Below the pieces are notes generated by a model. That model searched no databases, had not been told where the DNA came from, and saw nothing but the letters and a program-made list of their open reading frames with translations. Of a DNA stretch of 64,000 nucleotides, positions 34,501 to 44,053 are shown piece after piece. Source of the DNA: Haematococcus lacustris (lineage: Eukaryota; Chlorophyta; Chlorophyceae; Chlamydomonadales; Haematococcaceae); contig JASKMD010000002.1 in the NCBI GenBank assembly GCA_030144725.1, forward strand, positions 2,836,324 through 2,900,323, in the 5' to 3' direction. The position numbers were made by a program, and so were the translations under genes. How positions within the stretch are numbered: the first letter of the stretch is position 1; the number at the start of each line of letters is the position of its first letter.

Positions 34501-37500
34501 GCCCGCCTGCTCATCATCCTGACGGTGGCTGCATGGCCAGTGCACCCAGGTCTGCCTCCCCAGCCTGCCCTGCAAGTTGTCACAGGCGCTGTGCAGACCC
34601 CCACTGACCAGGCTCATGACCAAGCTGTGGCCTGATCGATGCATCCACCCCTGCTGCGCCTGCCTGCTGCAGAGCCTGCCGGTGGCTAAGATCCGTGGCT
34701 TAGGTGGCAAGCTGGGAGCGGCCCTGACCCTGGCTGCTGGTGGGGAGCAGACGGCAGGGGCGGTGCAGGCGCTCAGCCTGGCGGCTTTGACTCGAGCAGT
34801 GGGGCAGGAGAGGGCCAGGTGGGAGCTGTGTGTGCTCAGGTACTGCCTGCTGCTACTGCTCTGTTGTTGATCCGTGTTGTGATGCACACAGCACGGATGA
34901 CATCCAGGAGAAGTTTGGAAGCAAACAGCAAATAACATCTACTGACCCCGTTGAAGACAAGCCAAGCACAGACGACACAACGACAGAAATGGGAAACAAA
35001 GTCGAACTGCATATGCATGCTCGCCTGTCAGCAATGCCCATCACCTCATGCATCCGCACCCCAGCACTGGTGGGTGGCAGAGTACGGCTAGTGAATGGGA
35101 TGAAGGCTGCATGGCTGCATGGCCTCATGCAGGTGGGTGTTCAACATTGTGAGGGGCATGGACGATGAAGCAGTCAAACCCAAAGGTCAGTATGGCACTG
35201 CTGAGGTGCTACACCTGCCTACCTGCCAAGCCCCCTGCCAGTCTCCCTGCCCACCTGCCTGCCCACCTGCTCGCCTGCCTGCCCACCTGCCTGCCACCTG
35301 CCTGCCCACCTGCCTGCCACCCGCCTGCCCTTCTGCCTGTGTGTCACTCTCACCTTGACAGCTGTCCATGTTTTTTTCACTGCCTGCTCAGCAGCAGCAG
35401 CAGCACAGCAGCAGCACTGGTACCAGGTCAGGCTATGACACCCACCCAGCCACAGCCTGTGCTTTCCCCTGGGTGCACCCCTTGCAGGCCTGATCAAGAG
35501 CATCAACAGCTGCAAGTCCTTCAACCCTACCTCAAACCTGGCACAGGTATGGGAGCAAACAAACTAAGGGGCTACTCCAGAAATGCGTGCGAAGTCAATG
35601 GTTGGTCAATGGTTGTTGCGAAACGGCATGTTTGAGCCGCTTTGGATGTTGAGGATGCTTTGGGTGCCTAGAATATCAGGGTGGTCAGGATGTGAAAGGG
35701 CTGAGGTCAGCGAGTGTGGTAGGAGTCAGCCTGCAATCTAAAGCAGCGTGTACAGCTAGGGCAATGGCCAGCACCCAGTACGCAAGCACTGCTCTGTGGC
35801 TCAGCAGCAGCAGGCGGTAGCAGCAGTTGACGCTGATAACACAGTCAGCAGCAGGGCGGGCAGGGCGGCAGGGCGGTGTCATGCAAATGATAGGTGGGGT
35901 GTGCGGCCTGCCTGCGTCTGCTTGTAAATGGCTGACTGATGTAGGGTTGCGTGCTGTATGTGCCGTGGTTTGGAACCTAACAGGAGAGTGTGTTATCTTG
36001 CAGGCTTCTGCTTGCCTAAGCTGGCATGCATCTGGCACTCGCGCTGCTGCCCCTGCCACTCGTGCTGCTGCCACGGCCACTGCACTGCCACCCGCCCTAC
36101 TGCCACTGCCACCTCCGCTCAGATCAGCAGATGGATGGAGGTGCTGGCGGACGAGCTGGCCGACCGCATGGCTGATGATGAGTGGGAGCACAAGCGCGTG
36201 GCAAGCACCCTAGGTGTGTGAATGGCCCGCTGTGAACCTCGGCCATGTCAGATAGAGATATAAATTATACAACTGGGCAAACAATAAGAAACACTGGCTC
36301 ACACCCTTGAACTCTGACATTATACTATATAAATCATACAACTGGGCAAATGCATAAAACATCTCTGCTCCACACCTAGCTTGCCTCACCATGCCACACA
36401 CCCTGCAGCGGCGGCCCCTCCCCCACCCGCCGCTGCTCTGTTGCTCCTGCACCTCCCCTCTCCAGCAGCGATAGCCAGCACCTTTCTGCTCATCAACCCA
36501 GCAGGCCTGAGCACGGGGAGCAAACATAACGTGGGCCTGGGCACGGGAAGAAAGCAAGGAAGCACCCAGGAAGCAGCCAGGAAGCTGGACACTAGGGGCT
36601 GTGCTGCCCTCAGTCTTACTGGGAGTTCCCTGCTAGTGGTTGCCCTGTAGCAGTGGGAGTCAGCACCTCCATCATGGACCCTAGTGCTCCTGTGCCTACT
36701 GTACTAAGGGCTGCCCAGTGTGCTACTGTGAGACCTGTTGAGCAGTGGCTGCCCTGTAGCCCTGACCCTGCCAGTGACATGTGCCTGCACACATCAGGCT
36801 ATGTGGAACCAGCAAGGTGGGCCTGGTGTTTGTGCCCTTGCCACTTCCACGGCCAGCCTCCGTCAGAAATAGTAACAGGCAGGGGTGGTTGGCCCTGGCT
36901 AGGCGCAGCAAGCGACCCACACACTGTGTGGGCACCTTTCACCTGCAAGTACAGTAGGAAAAGAGATAGGCAAAGGGCAAGGGGGTGCAGATCTCCTGCT
37001 GCCTGCTGTGTGGCCTGTTCCTGCTGATCTGCCCACTCTGCCCTGCCCTGCCCTTCCATCCTCACAGCTTCCCGCCAGCTAGGCTGCGTCGCTACCCTGC
37101 CAATTCCCAACCCCGCCCCATGTACCACGCACCTCTGCCCTGCCTGCCTGCCTGCAGTGCTGCACTACAGAGCCTCATCCAACCAGCAGGGGCCTGAGAG
37201 GAGTGTGAGGTGCGCCATGCCGTCCCATGGCCGTGAAGGACCTTCCGCCGCCGCTCTCAGCGCTGCCGCCATGGTGTTGTTCAGGTAATCAAATAAGTCC
37301 TCCTACATGTCTGCATGGAACACGGGAGCAGTTTGGCTGTGGTGTAGTATCAGGTCAACGACTCCACTGTGGCTCCAGCATGACATGGGGAAATAAGTGG
37401 CATGTGGCCTGCGTTATCCTAAGCAGCTGTGCTTGCACTGAGCCCCGCTTTTCTGCGTGCTACATGTGCTTGCACGTACTTGAACATGCACCACCATGTG

Positions 37501-40367
37501 GATGTTTGACGGCAAATATCATGGCTTTCTCATTAGGTCACACTGCACAAGTGAAGTTACAAATGTCGAAATGCATCATGTGCTGCAAGGCATTGTGCGA
37601 GTGAAACATATTGGTACTGCCACTGCACGTCGCTGCTCTGCAGGCGGCTGCCTGATGCGCTACCCTGCTCCCGCCTGGCACTGTCGGCCACCGACTTCGC
37701 CGCACCCCCTGCAGAGCAGAGCAAGTGCATCACCCGCTTCTTCAGCCCCGCACCGGCCACTCCCGAGGCGCCACTCGCACCGGCCGGCAGTTCGTCGACG
37801 CGACCTCGCGGTTCCTCTACTACGGGCAAAAGCACCTCCAAGGGCAGTCGCGACGCAATTGCCATGCGATTTTTTGGACCCAGACAAAAGCGGGCGCCTG
37901 AGCCTGATGTGGAGCAGGATGGCGGCAGCACCACAGCCGTAGCTGTTTCCTGCGCTGCCGACATTGCAGTGCCAAAGCCTGTGAACAAAAAGACTAAGAA
38001 GGGCATGGGTGTGTTCAACCTGCCCAGCCGCCCACTTGCAACTCAAGTGGAGACTGACGCCACAGCTGCTTACCAGCTATCAGCTCACTCCGCAAGTGTG
38101 ATGTACGCTATGAGTGATAGCACCATGTCAGGAGTGGCTGGTCCATCGGCTGGGCCAGCGAAGACAGGTGTTGGAGCTGCTGCCCAGGGCCCTACTAAGC
38201 CTCACCCATTGCAAGCCCTGCTGCTGCCCAGCAAGCCGCTAGACCCTGAGACTGGACCTGCGGCAGGCCTGGCCGCCAGTACTGGCGCGCCTGCTGGTCC
38301 CCACAGCCTGCCCAGGGCCAGTGCCCAGCCTGGACGCCCTGGTCCTGGTGCTGCAGCTGTGAGGCAAGGGGCTGGTGGGGTGCGTGGTGGTAAGCAGGAG
38401 GAGGGAGGTGGGAAGGCTGCAGCTGCTGCTGCTGCCGCCTCGAGCCTGCTGGCACGCCAGCTGCATACCATACTGGGCACACCCAGTAAGCAGAGGCTGC
38501 AGGGGCAGGGGCAGGGGCAGGGGCAGGGGCAGGGGCAGGGGCAGGAGGGGCAAGGGCAGGGGCAGGAGGGGCAAGGGCAGGGGCAGCAGGGGCAGGGAGG
38601 GCAGCAGGCAGATGGCAGTGGTGCCGTGGCTATTCCTGCAGCTGCTGGTGGGGTTCAGCACTCCGGCCCCTGTGGCCAAGCCCGGACCAGCCTGCATCAG
38701 GAAGGGCCGCCAACTTTGCAAGGGCAAGACAAAGCTGGGGCGGAAGACGAGCAGCCCACTGTGTGGCTGGGGTTAGCTGGAGCAAGTTCAGATGCGCCAG
38801 CCGCAAGTCCTCCTGCTGGCCAGGTGCCTGTGTGCCATCACGCCGCCACAGGGCTAGCCCAACCCCCCTGCCCCCTTCCCCACAACCCCTCCAACCAGCT
38901 TTGCACCCCACACCCTAGCGACTGCAGCCACCCTGTTCGAGCTATGGGCCCTGCCCTGCCCTGCGCTGCTCTGTGCGGCTGCTGGCCACACAGTGATGAC
39001 CTGGCAGTGGGTGACACAAGTGCTTCGCCCCGCTCTGCCAGTCCCTCTGAGCTGCAGTTCTGCAATGCGGTAGAGTGGGTGGCCTTGCACCAGCAGGGGT
39101 GGGAGGGAGAGGCAGCGCTGGGGCGGCAGGCGGAAGTCATTTCACTTGTATCACACCAAGCCAGGCAGCGGGAGGAGCAGCAGGGGTCGCAAGTGGTGCA
39201 GGGATGCGTTGTCACCTTTGGCAGGGCAGCTCGAGACGAGCCCTTCCAGCCTGCTCCCCCTGCCAGTCCACTGCCTGCCAGCCCCAGTTCTACACCCGAG
39301 CAGCTGCAGGTTGCCAAAACAGGTGCCAGTGCTTATCCCCATGTTACTTGCAGCAGCTCCAGCCCCGCATCATCATCATCATCAGCAGCAGCAGCAGCAG
39401 CAGGAGCAGCAGGAGCAGCAGCCGCCCAGGTGGTGCCGGACAGCCAGCCAGACAACAGCCCCCAGCAGCTGCTGGGTGTGACAAGTCCACCTGGTGACTT
39501 GCCTGAAGCAGTCTCTGAACCCCACCAGGTGACTGTTGAGCTGTGCGGCAGTGCAGCAGCACATGCCTTTGGGGCCCAGCCCACCAGACCCATCTCTGCC
39601 CAGCACTCTGCCCAGCATGCACAGGTTGGCTGTGTAAGCGGCACAGCACCCGATGCGCCCAACCATACCTTGCGGGTGCTCCCAAGACGCCATGGCAGCC
39701 CTCCTGTGCAGGCACTCCTCCCCGCTGCCCCATCAGGTCCAGCAGGTGAGCTGCCCTGCAGCCAGAGCAGGAAGTGCTCCTCAGCGCGGTGTTCTCACGG
39801 AGTGATGAACATGGGTGCAATAAGTCTGCCAGTGCTACTGTGTACTCCGATGTGGTGCTGAGCGCAGGGGATTCTGTGCTGCTCAGCGCAGTGGATGTGG
39901 CAGAGCAGCGCCGCATCATGCATGACCTCCAGATCCGCCAGATGCTGGCGCTCAAGCCCAGACCTCAGCAGCACACCCTGCCAGCGGGGAAGGAGGCAGA
40001 GAGGGGCCGCCAGGGGCAGAGGGAAAGGAGCTCAGGTCTAGAGCGGCCCTGCTCAGATGGTGGGGTTATCACCGGTTCAAAATCGTGTCCAAAGAGGGAG
40101 CGGCGAGGTGGGATTGCCGACCTCATGAAAAGTGGGCGGGCGTGTCCTCCCGACCTTGTTGATCAGCAGCCTGACGTGACAGCCTGGACGCATCGTCATG
40201 GACGTCATGGCAGTGATGATGAGGAGGTAGTGATCATTGGAGAGGGGAGAAAAGCACAGGGGAGTGGCAGGCAAGTGGGTCACGTTAAGGTGCAAGGGGC
40301 ACCTGGCAGGGGCAGGACAAAACAGGCCAGCATCAAGCAGCTGCTTGGCTCAGGGAAGCCCCACTGA
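28558..40367 (+). CDS. POLH: DNA polymerase eta (Y-family translesion polymerase), 16 exons
   Basis: Hand-built model, 1378 aa, all phases consistent. Exons: 28558-28624, 28903-28968, 29360-29473, 30755-31041, 31411-31515, 31655-31951, 33412-33451, 33890-33978, 34326-34409, 34673-34839, 35133-35185, 35488-35546, 36123-36213, 37158-37284, 37644-39528, 39762-40367. Bypasses UV lesions such as thymine dimers. Palm: HLDLDGFY (D17, D19) and [10 protein letters not shown] (D203, E204) supply the metal ligands. Fingers: [15 protein letters not shown]. Eta-specific: [19 protein letters not shown] and IRGLGGKLG. The little finger ends [14 protein letters not shown] polyQ insert lies near residues 100-130 and a 99-aa exon follows the catalytic DE. 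The C-terminus is a long Ala/Gln/Gly-rich extension with a UBM-like stretch ([20 protein letters not shown]) and a terminal PIP-like [14 protein letters not shown]. Human eta is 713 aa. Confidence 0.88.
30838..30960. repeat. CAG-rich in-frame insert of polymerase eta exon 4
   Basis: CAG/CAGGGG-rich stretch coding [18 protein letters not shown] and more Gln/Gly. It lies between the fingers segment and the LQRYRQ helix, where compact eta proteins have only a short loop. Confidence 0.8.
32034..32800. repeat. 30-bp polypyrimidine satellite
   Basis: About 25 copies of CTCTCCCTCCTCCTCTCCTC plus TCCCCTCCCC, almost purely C/T on the + strand, in the intron between polymerase eta exons 6 and 7. Occasional T/C swaps (CTTTCC, CCTTCC) recur at intervals and suggest higher-order duplication. 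Long ORFs across it are artefacts. Confidence 0.95.
33311..33355. repeat. (AGACC/AGGCC)n pentamer repeat
   Basis: Five CAGAC units followed by three CAGGC units, about 55 bp upstream of polymerase eta exon 7. Confidence 0.85.
34428..34510. repeat. CCCGCC/GCTCA short repeats
   Basis: Tandem GCTCACCCGCCCGCCC-like units just after the donor of polymerase eta exon 9. Confidence 0.8.
35210..35340. repeat. CCTGCCCACCTG short repeats
   Basis: Irregular CTGCC/CACCTGCC repeat in the intron between polymerase eta exons 11 and 12. Confidence 0.8.
38500..38605. repeat. (GGGGCA)n coding repeat in polymerase eta exon 15
   Basis: GGGGCA hexamers, partly interrupted by GGAGGGGCAA, encode a Gly-Gln run (GQGQGQGQ, then [13 protein letters not shown]). 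Same hexamer as the intronic array at 19696-19968. Confidence 0.9.
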
Positions 40368-40862
40368 AAGAGGCACTGTCGATGACATCACTACCTAAGT
40401 GTTGATGACATCCAGGTAGGTAGTGCATGTTGACAAGAACATTTGTGCATTGGTGGCCATGAACACACGAAACACAAGCATTCATAATTGACCATGCACG
40501 CACCCATGCATTATTGGATTGTTGGTGTTCGGATAGTGATGTGATTCCTTTGTTCTTTAGCTGTTGTGTTTCCGGTCAAGCATTGCAGTTCCATGTATGA
40601 TCCAGACCTCGTGGACCGAGCACTAGTACAACAATCATCCCATGCACACGTTAAGCAGTATGCAAAAAGTCGTGTCACTGACACTGTCAGACGTGTTGGG
40701 TTGTTGCCAGTCGTTGGTAACCGGGGTAATTTGCATGGTCAATCAACGGGAGCTCTGCTGACATCAGCCCTAAGGGTATTAAACAAAGTGGTTCGCACAA
40801 CAGACTACATTGATGGCTACATTGATCATAAACATCATTGGGAATGGTTCCTTGCAGGTGGT
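40368..40862. other. spacer between polymerase eta and H2A-2
   Basis: Downstream of both convergent genes. Includes the palindrome CTGACACTGTCAG at 40678-40690. No gene recognised. Confidence 0.5.
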
Positions 40863-40878
40863 GGTGTTGAAAAACACC
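40863..40878 (-). terminator. histone 3' stem-loop of H2A-2
   Basis: Coding-strand GGTGTT-TTTC-AACACC, 43 nt after the stop. Flanks are nearly identical to those of H2A-3 at 57887. Confidence 0.95.
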
Positions 40879-40921
40879 GGTTGTGGCAGGGAGATGGGTC
40901 AGTGAACCATAGATAAGCTGA

Positions 40922-41341
40922 TTAAGCCTCCTCGGACTCGCCCTTCTTGCTGGTCTTCTTGGGCATCAGCACGGCCTGAATGTTGGGCAGCACGCCCCCG
41001 GAGGCAATGGTGACCTGGCCCAGCAGCTTGCTCAGCTCCTCGTCGTTGCGCACGGCCAGCTGGATGTGGCGGGGCACGATGCGGGTCTTCTTGTTGTCGC
41101 GGGCTGCGTTGCCGGCCAGCTCCAGCACCTCGGCCACCAGGTACTCCAGCACGGCAGCCAGGTACACGGGGGCACCGGCACCCACGCGCTCCGCGTACTT
41201 GCCCTTCTTCAGGTAACGGGCGATGCGGCCAACGGGGAAGGCCAGGCCGGCCTTGCTGGAGCGGCTCACTGCCTTCTTGCCGCTGCTGCCCTTGCGGCCA
41301 CTGGCTGGGGCGGCCTTGGCGGACTCGGTCTTGGGGGCCAT
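40922..41341 (-). CDS. H2A: histone H2A, copy 2
   Basis: Encodes 139 aa, intronless. Same fold and tail as copy 1 except the C-terminus [15 protein letters not shown]; it is the only copy ending in Ala. Divergent from H2B copy 2, with 238 bp between starts. The whole unit, with flanks, is a recent duplicate of the pair at 57.9-59.1 kb. Confidence 0.98.
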   Translation of the reverse strand: MAPKTESAKAAPASGRKGSSGKKAVSRSSKAGLAFPVGRIARYLKKGKYAERVGAGAPVYLAAVLEYLVAEVLELAGNAARDNKKTRIVPRHIQLAVRNDEELSKLLGQVTIASGGVLPNIQAVLMPKKTSKKGESEEA

Positions 41342-41443
41342 ACTTGCTGCTTGCGAGTTGTTGAAGGTAGGTGAGTGGTGAGTGCTTGTGGTGATAATGA
41401 ACCAAACAACTATCTATGAGGGCAAGGTAACGGGAAGGACCAC

Positions 41444-41474
41444 GGATCAGCGGGACCACGTGTCCTGTGGATCC
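41444..41474. promoter_or_regulatory. shared bidirectional H2A-H2B promoter element (pair 2)
   Basis: 31-bp inverted repeat: GGATCAGCGGGACC opposing TGTCCTGTGGATCC around a central ACG. Followed by GAGCAAACTGAGTATTTGACC, the block conserved in all three H2A-H2B spacers. Confidence 0.75.
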
Positions 41475-41579
41475 TGACGCGGCCACTGAGCAAACTGAGT
41501 ATTTGACCACCGCGTTGTCTCACATGCAGCATTCTAACGTTCTTCACTCCAAACAACCAGTCCGCAACAAACCGCAGAA

Positions 41580-41972
41580 ATGGCCCCCAAGGCAGCTGAG
41601 AAGGCTCCCGCCAAGAAGGCCGCCCCCGCCAAGACTGGGGACAAGAACAAGCTGGGCGCCGTAGGCGACAAGAAGAACAACAAGAAGGTGGCGAAGGTCG
41701 AGAGCTACAAGCTGTACATCTACAAGGTGCTGAAGCAGGTGCACCCCGACACCGGCATCAGCTCCAAGGCCATCTCCATCCTGAACTCCTTCGTCAACGA
41801 CATCTTTGACAAGATCGCCAGCGAGGCCTCGCGCTTGGCCCGCTACAACAAGAAGCCCACCGTGACCTCCCGCGAGATCCAGACCGCCGTGCGCCTGGTG
41901 CTGCCCGGCGAGCTGGCCAAGCACGCAGTGTCAGAGGGCACCAAGGCCGTCACCAAGTTCACCTCGGTCTAA
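41580..41972 (+). CDS. H2B: histone H2B, copy 2
   Basis: Encodes 130 aa, identical in protein to copy 1. Intronless, divergent from H2A copy 2, stem-loop 3' end. Start fixed by identity with the other copies ([13 protein letters not shown]). Confidence 0.98.
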   Translation: MAPKAAEKAPAKKAAPAKTGDKNKLGAVGDKKNNKKVAKVESYKLYIYKVLKQVHPDTGISSKAISILNSFVNDIFDKIASEASRLARYNKKPTVTSREIQTAVRLVLPGELAKHAVSEGTKAVTKFTSV

Positions 41973-42018
41973 GCCACTCCACAAGTCCCTCTGCTGCAGC
42001 CTGATCCCTACCCCAAAC

Positions 42019-42034
42019 GGTGTTTTTCAACACC
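42019..42034 (+). terminator. histone 3' stem-loop of H2B-2
   Basis: GGTGTT-TTTC-AACACC, 46 nt after the stop. The preceding triplet is AAC rather than the usual ACC. Confidence 0.95.
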
Positions 42035-42744
42035 ACCATGCACCGGAGTGCTTCAAGTGTCCACACATCATATCCAGGACTGTCCCACATGCAACACTAG
42101 TCTAGCTGCCAACTACTCACTATGCGGACACTTACTCCATCATTTGCCAAGCTTTCATCACTTCTTCGAAAAACCACAACATGACCTGCCTAAATTGCTT
42201 GCTGGTTCCATGAGATTAGAAATGCTGTTGTTGACTACTGGTACGATGGGCAAAACCATCTACATCACTGTCATCACTGCTGTGCTGTGCTGCTCTATCT
42301 CTTTGCCCCTGTCCTGCATCCATCTTGAGTATGCTGCCATGGAGGCGGGTTGTCAGCTGATTCCTAGGAGCTACCCTTGACAATGGTGTGGCAATCTTAC
42401 AAGCCATTTAAAACCATGCTCCTTCATGTCCTAGTCAAGGAGGGAGATCTTGCAAGCCATCTTTTCCATGTCACAGGAGGAAGGAGATCACGGCAGCATC
42501 ACATGGCGGTTCATGTGCAGCAGCTGAGAGCTTTACATCATGCCCATTGCCATAGGAACCAGTGCCGTAATGCGGGTGAGCCAATGCACTTGGAGTTTAG
42601 GGCCGCCATGGCCACAGCAGTGATGGCAGCTTAGCACATGGTGGAGCCAAGGCAGTGGCGCTGAGGACAGTGACTGTAGCCTGAATGGTGGCAGAGGCAG
42701 GCAGGACATGTACCGTGGGGCTTCTTGCAGTGTGACCTGATGGT
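42035..42744. other. intergenic, no recognisable gene
   Basis: Spacer after H2B-2, short ORFs only. Confidence 0.45.
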
Positions 42745-43240
42745 CAATGTGTGGGCAAGGCAGTGACTGAGGCTGTACGGAGCCCAGGAGCGGGCGCTGG
42801 AGCTTAATCCTCAAGAAGGTGAGGGTTGGTGGGTGGGATGTGAATTGGGAGATGTTGGGACAGCATGCAGTGAGATAGTAGCTGACTTTGCCATGCCTAA
42901 CAAGGTGTCACCACATCCACCACTATGGGTGCATGACTGCAGCTGAAGGAGGAGATGGTGTCCATGAAGCGCTATGACTGTGTCACCCAGCTAGTGGTCT
43001 CCTTTGGCACACCTATCATGGGCACTGGGGGAGGGTGGGGTGCTGATGTGGTGCTGTGGGCCTGCTGCAAGGTGGTGTGCAGGCCCAGGGGCACAGACCA
43101 GCGGCAGGCAGGGTGTTGCTTATGAATGAGCTCCTCACCAGCCGGGTCAGCTCAGCAGGAACTGGCCAGCAGCCCTGTGAAATCAAACACAAACGGCTTA
43201 GCAAACGCAGGGCAACTAGGCCTGCAGACTAGCCTGGAAC
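42745..43240 (+). pseudogene. TnpB/Fanzor-like relic 3
   Basis: Two coding blocks separated by an intron-like spacer. The first is RLYGAQERALEL, ending at a GTGAGG donor near 42819. After ATGACTGCAG comes LKEEMVSMKRYDCVTQLVVS, then GTGGGWGADVVLWACCKVV. A shift in frame leads to GRVLLMNELLTSRVSSAGTG and QQPCEIKHKRLSKRRATRPAD, where a stop follows. GGWGAD and (V/N)ExxTSRVSS sit where TnpB/Fanzor-type proteins have their RuvC-II to zinc-ribbon region. The family name is inference; homology to the other relics here is visible directly. Confidence 0.55.
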
Positions 43241-43341
43241 CTGTGAGAGCAGGTTGAGCAAACGCAGGGCCACCAGGCCTGCAGGCTGGAAGCCCCCAGC
43301 AAGGCCTGCCAGCCTGGAGCCAGCAGCGTGACCAGCCAGTG

Positions 43342-43417
43342 TTCACCGCGGTCGGAGCCCGTCCCAAGTCGCCCTGTTACAGCCTGATCCCTACCTCAAT
43401 TGGTGTTTTTCAACACT
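43342..43417 (+). pseudogene. relic of an H2B 3' end with decayed stem-loop
   Basis: TTCACCGCGGTCGGAGCCCG aligns with the last H2B codons and flank (TTCACCTCGGTCTAAGCCAC), with the stop mutated to GGA. Next come TCCCAAGTC and CAGCCTGATCCCTACC as in H2B copy 2, then the stem-loop GGTGTT-TTTC-AACACT at 43402-43417, whose closing pair is now G-T. No H2B body lies upstream, so this is the leftover end of a lost or truncated copy. Confidence 0.75.
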
Positions 43418-44053
43418 ACCATGCCTTGCAGCTCGTCTTTCCTCCACCCCTCCACTCTTCTACCCCCACTGTCTCTCCCATGTGCCCACCTGCGTCATAC
43501 CACCATGTCACACCCTGCTGCATTGCCTGGCCAGGCAAGGCAGCAGCAGCAACGAATGGCGTGTGAGATCCTTTGCTCCCCAGCCAGCACTACCTGTCAG
43601 CCACAGCAGGGCAGGCCTGCAGTGGGTGGGTACCAGAATGAGGCGGGGACGACTGGACAGGGACAGGTACACCCTTGCACGTGTCGTGAAAGCCCTGGTT
43701 GTCCATGTTGCTGAGCTACACCTGTCGCAGAGGCTGACTACCCGCTGTATCTGCTGTCGCCAATATAACTGCTGCCAATGTTCCTACTGCCAATATGAGT
43801 GCAGATAGTCAAATGGGATCGCAAATTCTTTCTCATCATTGCCCGTGTCGTCTAATAGCCAGGGGTAGGGAGAGGCTAGCCTTTTTGTGCCCGTCGTAGG
43901 GTTAGTGCCGAGTCCCATTCGCGGGCACCACGCATCGAGACTGGTGCAGGTCCCAGCGTAGCTGCCAGGCATCTGACGAGAGTGACATTCGGCAGCAGCT
44001 GAACAGCTAAATCACCGCAATGCTTCTTTGACATCGTGAGTGCCTCACGTACT
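43418..44053. other. intergenic, no recognisable gene
   Basis: Spacer before the Ala-rich gene. Short ORFs only. Confidence 0.45.

Noticed and set aside
28558..40367. Polymerase iota, kappa or REV1 instead of eta
   Set aside because: [26 protein letters not shown] and LGGKLG match eta; the others lack LGGKLG and have different helix-hairpin segments.
39774..40367. A separate small gene after polymerase eta
   Set aside because: A phase-matched intron joins it to exon 15, and it carries the expected C-terminal motifs of eta.
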